From: Rhodoferax sp. UBA4127
GTDB lineage: Bacteria > Pseudomonadota > Gammaproteobacteria > Burkholderiales > Burkholderiaceae_C
Assembly (NCBI GenBank): GCA_002381045.1
Contig: DFWT01000258.1
Location: 5,437-12,184 of the forward strand
Reading direction: 5' to 3'
Length of the DNA stretch: 6,748 nucleotides
Position numbers and translations under genes: made by a program. A model generated the notes under the pieces. That model was not told the DNA's origin and searched no databases. It saw only the letters and a program-made list of their open reading frames with translations. Below, one piece after another: positions 1 through 5,174 of this stretch; the first letter of the stretch is position 1; each line of letters begins with the position of its first letter.

Positions 1-56
1 GCTTGCGCCAGGATTTCGGCTTTGTCGCCGGGGGAAATGGGTTGGGATTGGCTCAT
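1..56 (-). CDS. argB: Acetylglutamate kinase, N-terminal fragment (runs off left edge)
   Basis: Only the first 18 codons are in the window, reading MSQSQPISPGDKAEILAQ and continuing past base 1. The string DKAEILAQ just after a short variable N-terminus is how acetylglutamate kinases of Burkholderiales usually begin, shortly before their conserved ALPYI and KYGGNAM segments, which would lie outside the window. The enzyme is cytoplasmic and phosphorylates N-acetylglutamate in arginine synthesis. The start is uncertain: ATG codons at 80 and 83 are in the same frame and would add MTEPDAQN or MMTEPDAQN, overlapping the end of yoeB. No clear Shine-Dalgarno sequence precedes any of the three. The call depends on one short motif recalled from the family, so it is probable rather than certain. 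Confidence 0.68.
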   Translation of the reverse strand, partial: MSQSQPISPGDKAEILAQ

Positions 57-72
57 ATTTTGGGCATCAGGT

Positions 73-339
73 TCAGTCATCATAGTGACCGCGACATGCG
101 ATCACGTCCAAATCTGTATCGTCAACGGCGTAGACCAAGCGGTTCACTTCGTCAATTCGCCTTGACCAATAGCCAGACAAGTTTCCCATCAAGGGCTCTG
201 GCTTGCCGATGCCAGAAAACGGGTCGCGCAACGCCGCTTCGATCAATGTATTAACTCTCTTCAACGTCTTTTTGTCTTGCCCCTGCCAATAGATGTAGTC
301 GTCCCAAGCGGCCGGGGTAAAACGAACAGACCGCGCCAT
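73..339 (-). CDS. yoeB: YoeB-family mRNA interferase toxin
   Basis: This is an 88-residue protein of the RelE/ParE superfamily, YoeB branch (E. coli YoeB has 84). YoeB toxins bind the ribosome and cleave mRNA at the A site; the partner YefM neutralises them. Family hallmarks are visible in order: WDDYIYWQ near residue 12, GKPEPL at 45-50, LSGYWSRRI at 54-62, NRLVYAV at 66-72 and ACRGHY at 81-86. The catalytic residues of E. coli YoeB (E46, R65, H83, Y84) have counterparts here at E48, R67, H85 and Y86, so the toxin looks active. Two oddities are that the usual CRYHY end is CRGHY, and that two aspartates follow the normally terminal tyrosine. ATG at 339 follows the antitoxin stop after 3 bases, the standard antitoxin-first order. 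The 3' end may overlap alternative argB start codons at 80 and 83. Confidence 0.93.
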   Translation of the reverse strand: MARSVRFTPAAWDDYIYWQGQDKKTLKRVNTLIEAALRDPFSGIGKPEPLMGNLSGYWSRRIDEVNRLVYAVDDTDLDVIACRGHYDD

Positions 340-342
340 ACC

Positions 343-597
343 TTACGCGGGCACCAGTACCCGCCGCACGGCTTTACCCGCTTTGTGCTGCGCAATGGAC
401 TTGGCGAGATGCGCTGCATTGGCCGGTGTGGCGAGCAGGTGCATGGTCTCCATGATGCTCTGGTAATGGTCAAGTGACATCACCACAGCATCAGCGCCAT
501 CGCGCCGGCTGATCACCGTCACATCGGCATCATCGTGCACTTGATCCAATACAGACTTGAGCGAACTGCGCGCCTCTGAGTAAGTCACGATTTTCAT
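343..597 (-). CDS. yefM: YefM-family antitoxin
   Basis: This is an 84-residue Phd/YefM antitoxin. The N-terminal DNA-binding half shows YSEARSSL (6-13), VTVISRRDGADAVVMSLDHY (26-45) and the ET-LL helix near 50-55. The C-terminal half has TPANAAHLAKSI (57-68) and KAGK (72-75), matching the toxin-wrapping segment of E. coli YefM. In this family the antitoxin binds YoeB and, with it, represses its own operon. The start at 597 is fixed by a strong Shine-Dalgarno AAAGGAG (608-602) five bases upstream. The toxin follows 3 bases after the TAA stop, so the two are almost certainly co-transcribed. The gene lies 57 bases downstream of the dehydratase stop and has its own candidate operator in that gap, so it is probably expressed independently of the polysaccharide operon. 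Confidence 0.92.
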   Translation of the reverse strand: MKIVTYSEARSSLKSVLDQVHDDADVTVISRRDGADAVVMSLDHYQSIMETMHLLATPANAAHLAKSIAQHKAGKAVRRVLVPA

Positions 598-601
598 GCC
601 A

Positions 602-608
602 CTCCTTT
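602..608 (-). promoter_or_regulatory. Ribosome binding site of yefM
   Basis: The minus strand reads AAAGGAG, then GTGGC, then the ATG at 597. It is among the best Shine-Dalgarno matches in the window and fixes the antitoxin start. The toxin and the argB-like gene have much weaker sites, consistent with antitoxin being made in excess. Confidence 0.75.
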
Positions 609-609
609 A

Positions 610-633
610 ACTTGTACAAAATTAGGTGCAAGT
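610..633. promoter_or_regulatory. Imperfect palindrome, candidate YefM-YoeB operator
   Basis: The left arm acttgtac (610-617) and right arm gtgcaagt (626-633) are inverted copies matching at 7 of 8 positions around an 8-base AT-rich centre. The left arm contains TGTACA (613-618), the hexamer known as the core of the paired palindromes bound by E. coli YefM-YoeB; the right arm has the related GTGCAA. It lies immediately upstream of the yefM Shine-Dalgarno, where an autorepressor site is expected. I could not place convincing -35 and -10 boxes, so the promoter that must overlap it is inferred. Confidence 0.55.
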
Positions 634-654
634 CTAACACGCACGCCCTTGTCA

Positions 655-2520
655 CTAAGGCGTCGCCGGCTGGTAGCCCTGCACGCAGGTCTTCAACACG
701 GCCTTGATAGCCTCGGGCTGATCGGCTTCTGCAGCTTGGCGCAAGGTGGCCAGATGGGCTTGTAGCGATTGCCAATCCATATGCGCCTCATGGGCTTTCA
801 TGACGCGCGGATGGGCGGTGGGCTCCGGGTTCTCGCCAATCAGCAGTTCCTCATACAACTTTTCACCGGGACGCAGCCCAGTGATGGCGATTTCTATGTC
901 ACCGTCCGGGAAGTCAGCGTCACGCACGCGCAAACCGGACAGCTCGACCATGCGCCGTGCAAGGTCAATGATCTTGACGGGCTGGCCCATGTCCAGCAAA
1001 AACACATCGCCGCCCATGCCCATGGCACCGGCCTGCAGCACGAGCTGCGCCGCTTCAGGAATGGTCATGAAATAGCGGGTGACATCTGCGTGTGTGACGG
1101 TGAGTGGTCCACCTGCAGCCAACTGCTGGCGAAACAAGGGCACCACGCTACCGCTGGAACCCAACACATTGCCAAAACGCACCATGGTGAAGCAAGTGCA
1201 TGTGGCGTTCTGCGCCAACGCCTGTAAGACCAGTTCGGCCATGCGCTTGCTGGCGCCCATGATGTTGGTGGGGCGAACCGCTTTGTCGGTAGAAATCAAC
1301 ACAAAGCGGCGCACACCGCTGGCCAACGCTGCCTGCGCGGTGTTGAGGGTGCCAAACACGTTGTTCAAAATCCCCTGACCCGGGTTGCCTTCCACCATGG
1401 GCACATGCTTGTAGGCAGCCGCGTGGTAGACCGTGCTGGGGCGATAGGCATTAAACACGGCTGCCAATCGATCTGGATTAGTCACACTGCCTAACAAGGG
1501 GATCAATTCAACACTGAGACCCTTGGCAAGACAAATGCCTTGCAGCTCCTGGTGAATGCTGTACAGGCCAAATTCGTTGTGATCCAGCAGCAGCAATTGC
1601 CGCGGCCGTTGATGCACGATCTGCCGGGTTAACTCGCCGCCAATGCTGCCACCGGCACCGGTGACCAACACCACCTGGTTGGCCAGATCCTGGGCTAGCA
1701 ATGCGGCGTTGGGCGGTACCGGATCGCGGCCCAGCAGGTCTTCAATGTCGAGTTCACGAAAGTCATTGACGGTGACGCGGCCGCTGGCAAGGTCGGCCAT
1801 ACCCGGCAAGGTGCGCACATGCACTGGCAGGGGTCGCAGGCTTTGGAGAATGGTGTTGCGGCGTTCACGCGTCACGCTGGGCATGGCCAGCAAAATGTCG
1901 GTAACGCCCTGGCGCGCAATGACCAGTTCAACGTCTTTCGGTGCGTAGACCGGGATGCCATTGACACTGCCACCCACCTTGGCAGGGTCATCATCCACAA
2001 ACCCCAACAAGGCATATTGTTGCGACAAGCGCAGAGCAGCGGCTGTTTGGGCGCCGGCTGTGCCCGCCCCATAAATCAGCAGGCGACCACTTTGCATGAC
2101 GCTGGTGTGGCCTACATCGACCAACCAGAACCTGGCCCAGGCACGGCTGGCACCCACCATCACGAAATAAATCAAAGGCTGGAGAATACCCAGGCTGCGC
2201 GGAACCATGGGCCAGCGTTGCCACAACAAGATAGCGGACAACGTACAGGCATACAGCACAACCGCCAAAGCCGTCGCCTGCAGTGCGGCCTGACCGGTGT
2301 ACCGAAAAATGGCCCGGTACAGACCAAATTTCACGAATATGGGAACAGCCAGGGCGGGTGCCAGTCCATAAACCCACCACTGGGCGCCAGTGGGCACATT
2401 GAACTGCTCAAGCCTAAGCGTGTAGGCCAGCCAGGTGGACAGAAGCGCCAGAAACACATCCAGCGCCACCACCACCAAACGCTTGACAGGTCGCGACCAG
2501 CCTAAAACCCGATCCTGCAT
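655..2520 (-). CDS. Membrane-anchored UDP-GlcNAc 4,6-dehydratase (WbpM/CapD/FlaA1-like)
   Basis: This 621-residue protein belongs to the large WbpM/WbiI/CapD group, close to the usual 600-665 residues. Residues about 12-35, 47-65, 82-101 and 111-125 are hydrophobic and form an N-terminal membrane domain. A first Rossmann-like domain follows, with GAGTAG at 151-156 and GFVDDDP near 173-179. The catalytic SDR domain begins with TGAGGSIGGEL at 287-297 (NAD(P) binding), then HAAAYKHVP around 366-374, STDKAVRPTN at 410-419 and MGASKR at 421-426. As in WbpM, the usual YxxxK tyrosine is Met (M421-x3-K425), the altered triad known in this subfamily. Known members convert UDP-GlcNAc to UDP-4-keto-6-deoxy-GlcNAc at the inner membrane. 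It probably supplies the substrate of the SDR at 3466-4413. ATG at 2520 is the only plausible start, since no in-frame ATG, GTG or TTG lies between it and the H-NS gene 24 bases upstream. Confidence 0.93.
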   Translation of the reverse strand: MQDRVLGWSRPVKRLVVVALDVFLALLSTWLAYTLRLEQFNVPTGAQWWVYGLAPALAVPIFVKFGLYRAIFRYTGQAALQATALAVVLYACTLSAILLWQRWPMVPRSLGILQPLIYFVMVGASRAWARFWLVDVGHTSVMQSGRLLIYGAGTAGAQTAAALRLSQQYALLGFVDDDPAKVGGSVNGIPVYAPKDVELVIARQGVTDILLAMPSVTRERRNTILQSLRPLPVHVRTLPGMADLASGRVTVNDFRELDIEDLLGRDPVPPNAALLAQDLANQVVLVTGAGGSIGGELTRQIVHQRPRQLLLLDHNEFGLYSIHQELQGICLAKGLSVELIPLLGSVTNPDRLAAVFNAYRPSTVYHAAAYKHVPMVEGNPGQGILNNVFGTLNTAQAALASGVRRFVLISTDKAVRPTNIMGASKRMAELVLQALAQNATCTCFTMVRFGNVLGSSGSVVPLFRQQLAAGGPLTVTHADVTRYFMTIPEAAQLVLQAGAMGMGGDVFLLDMGQPVKIIDLARRMVELSGLRVRDADFPDGDIEIAITGLRPGEKLYEELLIGENPEPTAHPRVMKAHEAHMDWQSLQAHLATLRQAAEADQPEAIKAVLKTCVQGYQPATP

Positions 2521-2533
2521 CAGCCGCGCCCTG

Positions 2534-2539
2534 CTCCTA
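2534..2539 (-). promoter_or_regulatory. Widely spaced ribosome binding site of the dehydratase gene
   Basis: The minus strand has TAGGAG, a good Shine-Dalgarno, but 13 bases before the ATG at 2520, longer than the usual 5-9. A weaker CAGGG (2533-2529) sits 8 bases from the ATG and may be the one used. Either supports the start at 2520. Confidence 0.5.
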
Positions 2540-2544
2540 CGGAC

Positions 2545-2856
2545 CTAAACCGCGAAAGACTCTTTGCTCTTACCTTGCGCGACTTGCCCAGCCAGCCAAC
2601 GTGGCATCAACCCACGTCCGGTCCAGGTTTCGCCATTTGGGCCACGGTATTTGATGGGGGCTGGCGTCCCAGATTTGCCCGAAACCTTGGCTGCCCTCGG
2701 CTTGCCGCTGCCTTGCAGGTCGGCAATGGTGATTCCATAGGCAGCCATTTTGGACTTGATATCTTGCACTGCGTTGGCAAGTTCAGTGGCTTTGATTTCT
2801 TCGGCCTGCTTTTGCAGTTGGGCGATCTGGTTTTGAATGTCGAGCAAAGTTGTCAT
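2545..2856 (-). CDS. H-NS family nucleoid-associated protein
   Basis: This is a 103-residue protein with the H-NS layout. An N-terminal helical oligomerisation segment (about 3-48, heptad-rich, LLDIQNQIAQLQKQAEEI) is followed by a Lys/Arg/Gly-rich linker (49-66) and a C-terminal DNA-binding domain with YRGPNGETWTGRGLMPRWL at 70-88. H-NS proteins bind AT-rich DNA, bridge it and silence transcription, often of horizontally acquired genes. The AT-hook-like loop that reads QGR in enteric H-NS reads RGL here (81-83), a variant I believe is common in Burkholderiales homologues. The start is supported by AGGA (2867-2864) 7 bases upstream. The gene sits between the phosphoglycosyl transferase (52 bases upstream) and the dehydratase (24 bases downstream), all co-directional, so it is likely part of the same transcription unit and may modulate this locus; that role is inferred from position only. 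Confidence 0.92.
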   Translation of the reverse strand: MTTLLDIQNQIAQLQKQAEEIKATELANAVQDIKSKMAAYGITIADLQGSGKPRAAKVSGKSGTPAPIKYRGPNGETWTGRGLMPRWLAGQVAQGKSKESFAV

Positions 2857-2908
2857 ATTAAGGTCCTGTAAATTGAAATTGCCCTGCGGGTCACGTTGAA
2901 CGCGCTTC
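2857..2908. other. 52-base gap upstream of the H-NS gene
   Basis: This is the only break in the coupled polysaccharide gene run. It holds the H-NS Shine-Dalgarno (2867-2864) and, just upstream, a tandem hexamer aaattg-aaattg (2870-2881, CAATTT twice on the coding strand), which makes it locally AT-rich. A promoter here is possible, but I found no good -35/-10 pair (best: TTCAAC, 17 bases, TTCAAT). A 3-bp stem at 2882-2890 is too weak to be a terminator, so read-through from upstream is likely. Confidence 0.4.
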
Positions 2909-3469
2909 TTAGTGACTCACATTATCTCTTTGAATTACCTTCCAAGCGGTCAAGAAAATGATTTTAATATCCAAAATCAATGATTGCTGATGCAGGTATT
3001 CGACATCCAGGGCTACCTTTTCGGGTATGGGCAACTCGTCACGTCCATTGACCTGCGCCCAGCCCGTGAGCCCTGGTGACAAGTGATGCACACCCGCCTG
3101 CGTGCGCAGTTCAATCAAATCTTGCTGGTTGAACAAAGCTGGCCGTGGCCCGACAAAACTCATATCGCCTTTGAGAATGCTCCATAACTGCGGTAATTCA
3201 TCCAAACTGGACTTGCGTAGAAAACTGCCAATGGGTGTTAAATAGGTCTCCGGATTGCTTAGCAAATGCGTTGCCACCGCCGGTGTACCTACCTGCATAC
3301 TGCGAAATTTCGGCATTTTAAATATTTGGTTATTGCGACCTACCCGATCAGACCAATACAGCACAGGACCTTTTGAAGTCATTTTTACTGCAATAGCTAC
3401 CCATATCAGAGGTAGCAGCAAAACAAGTCCCGCAAACAGGGTTAACGCCAGATCAAGGATTCGCTTCAT
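2909..3469 (-). CDS. Monotopic phosphoglycosyl transferase (initiating sugar transferase, PglC/WreU-like)
   Basis: This 186-residue protein is a short-form bacterial sugar transferase, equal to the catalytic core of WbaP/WcaJ without their N-terminal membrane domain. Residues about 5-29 form the single hydrophobic re-entrant helix. Then come KGPVLYWSDRVG (33-44), PKFRSM (53-58), the catalytic dyad D90-E91 in SSLDELPQ (87-94), SFVGPRP (104-110) and LSPGLTGWAQVNGRD (130-144). Enzymes of this class transfer a sugar-1-phosphate from a UDP-sugar to undecaprenyl phosphate at the inner membrane, the first committed step of a repeat unit. The substrate cannot be read from sequence; its tight pairing with the 4-reductase suggests a 6-deoxy-HexNAc such as QuiNAc. 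ATG at 3469 overlaps the upstream TGA as ATGA and has a strong AGGAGG (3484-3479) nine bases away. Confidence 0.95.
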   Translation of the reverse strand: MKRILDLALTLFAGLVLLLPLIWVAIAVKMTSKGPVLYWSDRVGRNNQIFKMPKFRSMQVGTPAVATHLLSNPETYLTPIGSFLRKSSLDELPQLWSILKGDMSFVGPRPALFNQQDLIELRTQAGVHHLSPGLTGWAQVNGRDELPIPEKVALDVEYLHQQSLILDIKIIFLTAWKVIQRDNVSH

Positions 3470-4413
3470 GCCAAGGCGCCTCCTGCAAACGCCCGGCGCA
3501 AACCCTCTTGTACTGTTATTTTTGGCTCCCAGCCAAGGATTTTTCTAGCTTTACCGCTATCAATTTGCAAGTCTCCACAGAGACGTTGCACTGCATCGCC
3601 CTTGCCTAACATACGCCCAACGGCTTGTAGCGCCCACACCGGTACAGGCATCAGGCGCGCGGGAACACCTGCAGCTTGCGCCATCCGGTGCACCAGTTCG
3701 GTAGTGGACAAATCCTCACCATCACTAATTAAAAAAGTCTGGTTGGCCGCTTGGGGGTGGTCGATGCAGGTGACGATGAAATCCACCAAGTTGTCCAGCG
3801 CCACCAGACTGCGCTGGTTGCGAAGGTCACCCAGCGGTAGCGGCCAACCCTTTTGAACTGCGCGCATGAGATTGGCGAAATTGGCCTTGACACCCGGCCC
3901 ATATACCAAGGGTGGCCGAATAATCACCAGTTCCATCCCGGTTGCAGCAGCGATCTGGCGCAGGCCTTGCTCGGCCTCGTGCTTGCTCATACCGTATGCA
4001 TCCTGGGGGCTAGGTGATTGCGCTTCTGTAAATGGCCGCCCGGGGCGGGTGGACTCGCCGTTCACCTTGACCGAGCTGACGAAAATAAATCGCTTTACCC
4101 CTGCCTCGGCGGCCTGCAATGCCAAGTTCAAAGTGCCACGGACATTGACTTCGCGAAAGGCATTCAAAGGATCTGCAGACGTATCGTTCATCACATGCAC
4201 GCGGCCTGCGAGATGGACAAGTGTTTCAACTTCAACAAGCGCCGTCTGCCAGCGCGTCTGCTTGTTGATCTCGCCCACCGCGACGACATTCGAGGTAGAC
4301 AGACCAATCACGTCAATTCGCACCGCTGCTCTCACCCAGCGCCCAGCATCGACTAGGTGCTCACAAAGCACGCGTCCCACCAAGCCAGCAGCCCCAGTGA
4401 CCAAAACTGTCAT
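3466..4413 (-). CDS. Extended SDR: NAD-dependent nucleotide-sugar 4-reductase/epimerase (WbpV/WreQ-like)
   Basis: This 315-residue protein is an extended short-chain dehydrogenase/reductase. It shows the nucleotide-binding TGAAGLVG (6-13, GxxGxxG), HLAGRVHVM (67-75), the active-site strand SSVKVNGE (113-120), Y140-x3-K144 in YGMSKHEAE, and RPPLVYGPG (166-174). The SSVKVNGE wording is typical of the subgroup, loosely called UDP-glucose 4-epimerase 4, that includes WbpV and WreQ. WreQ reduces UDP-4-keto-6-deoxy-GlcNAc to UDP-QuiNAc. The dehydratase at 655-2520 would make exactly that substrate and the transferase immediately downstream could use the product, so a 4-reductase is more likely than a GalE-type epimerase, but sequence alone does not prove it. 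ATG at 4413 overlaps the preceding stop as ATGA. No good Shine-Dalgarno precedes it, so translation probably depends on coupling. Confidence 0.9.
   Translation of the reverse strand: MTVLVTGAAGLVGRVLCEHLVDAGRWVRAAVRIDVIGLSTSNVVAVGEINKQTRWQTALVEVETLVHLAGRVHVMNDTSADPLNAFREVNVRGTLNLALQAAEAGVKRFIFVSSVKVNGESTRPGRPFTEAQSPSPQDAYGMSKHEAEQGLRQIAAATGMELVIIRPPLVYGPGVKANFANLMRAVQKGWPLPLGDLRNQRSLVALDNLVDFIVTCIDHPQAANQTFLISDGEDLSTTELVHRMAQAAGVPARLMPVPVWALQAVGRMLGKGDAVQRLCGDLQIDSGKARKILGWEPKITVQEGLRRAFAGGALA
3479..3484 (-). promoter_or_regulatory. Ribosome binding site of the phosphoglycosyl transferase gene
   Basis: AGGAGG on the minus strand lies inside the last codons of the upstream SDR, 9 bases before ATG 3469. 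It is the strongest site in the coupled run and confirms the overlapping start. Here re-initiation at the ATGA junction is backed by an independent binding site. Confidence 0.7.
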
Positions 4414-5174
4414 ATTCGGTTCAAGCGCTTCAGTTGCCGATACTCAACGGAAGTCAAAAACCGCAGCAAGCTGCCCAGATGCCAGCGCAGGTACTTCAAA
4501 CTGCGGTGACTGCTGTGCTGCGCATGGTGAACCACTTGCACCGCTGGATTGACAACCACACGCAAGCCCGCCAGATTCATACGCGCACACAGATCTACAT
4601 CTTCATAGTACAAAAAATATCGTTCATTAAACCCATTGAATTGGGCAAAGACTGAGCGCCGAAAAAGCATGAACATCCCCCCAACCCAATCAACATCTAC
4701 CGGGGTGTCCTGCAACGCATAGTCAGATTTCCATTCTCTGGAAAAAACTTTGCGCAAAATTTTAGTGAGCGTCGGGAACCTTCGAGCACTGTCTTCTACC
4801 CCCCCTGTCACTCCTAAAACCTTGGGCGCTATGATGCCAACACCCGGCGCACTGACTCCACTCGCCAGCGCGTCAAACGGACAGTTTTCTAACCGAATGT
4901 CCGGATTCAAAACACAAAAAAAATCTCCGATTGACGAACACAGTGCCTGGTTATGGTTGGCCCCAAAACCTTTAGGGTGCTCATTGCGTATGACAGTAAT
5001 TGGGTATAAATATTCCTTCGGATCAATGCCTAAGTCCTCCGAAGTATTTAAGGTCAAAATTAATTCTAAGGATTGATTTACGCAGTGCGTCGCAATATCC
5101 TGCATCAGGTTTCGAATCAGATGCATCTGTCCATGACTCACAACTGATATAGAAAAAGTCTCCTTCTTTTTCAT
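4410..5174 (-). CDS. Family 2 glycosyltransferase, rhamnosyltransferase-like (WbbL type)
   Basis: This 254-residue GT-A glycosyltransferase transfers an activated sugar to the growing lipid-linked glycan on the cytoplasmic face. It shows SISVVSHGQ at 8-16, PKGFGANHNQAL at 67-78 and the nucleotide/metal-binding NPD at 90-92. Further on are DWVGGMFMLFRRSVF at 162-176 and GFNERYFLYYEDVDLCARM at 181-199, with the acceptor-side EDVD. The last two segments mark the rhamnosyltransferase-like subgroup; the donor is not determinable. I chose ATG 5174 over a TTG at 5189 because it makes an exact ATGA overlap with the upstream stop; a weak GGA lies 10 bases before it. Coding-strand T8 (4923-4916) and G7 (4805-4799) runs occur, with the frame intact. 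Parts of the gene are visibly more AT-rich than the dehydratase, as is common for exchangeable serotype genes. Confidence 0.92.
   Translation of the reverse strand: MKKKETFSISVVSHGQMHLIRNLMQDIATHCVNQSLELILTLNTSEDLGIDPKEYLYPITVIRNEHPKGFGANHNQALCSSIGDFFCVLNPDIRLENCPFDALASGVSAPGVGIIAPKVLGVTGGVEDSARRFPTLTKILRKVFSREWKSDYALQDTPVDVDWVGGMFMLFRRSVFAQFNGFNERYFLYYEDVDLCARMNLAGLRVVVNPAVQVVHHAQHSSHRSLKYLRWHLGSLLRFLTSVEYRQLKRLNRI
4799..4805. repeat. G7 homopolymer (coding strand) inside a glycosyltransferase gene
   Basis: Seven C on the plus strand, G7 on the coding strand, encode the glycines of TGGV at residues 123-126 of the rhamnosyltransferase-like enzyme. The frame is intact. G/C runs in glycan genes can slip and switch genes on and off, but seven is short. 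Confidence 0.4.

Noticed and set aside
1819..2505. Long open frame on the plus strand (228 codons) opposite the dehydratase
   Set aside because: It lies wholly antisense to a strongly recognised gene, its translation is low-complexity (Gln/His/Gly rich) with no family motif, and GC-rich coding DNA often leaves such antisense frames open.
2882..2890. Possible terminator hairpin (ccctgcggg) between the phosphoglycosyl transferase and H-NS genes
   Set aside because: The stem is only three base pairs with a three-base loop and no T-run follows on the minus strand.
2870..2908. Promoter for the H-NS gene (TTCAAC, 17 bases, TTCAAT)
   Set aside because: It matches the consensus at only about 3 of 6 and 4 of 6 positions, which is expected by chance; kept only as a remark on the gap.
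2912..2920. Short palindrome gtgactcac at the end of the phosphoglycosyl transferase gene
   Set aside because: It lies within the final codons (VSH), is only 9 bases, and has no partner or T-run.
4423..4430. AAGCGCTT palindrome near the third glycosyltransferase stop
   Set aside because: It is an 8-base palindrome in coding DNA with no second copy at a meaningful spacing; chance is sufficient.
3866..4552. Long open frame on the plus strand (228 codons) opposite the SDR and the adjoining glycosyltransferase
   Set aside because: It spans two real minus-strand genes, is Thr/Ser/Ala-rich with no recognisable domain, and has no supporting start context.
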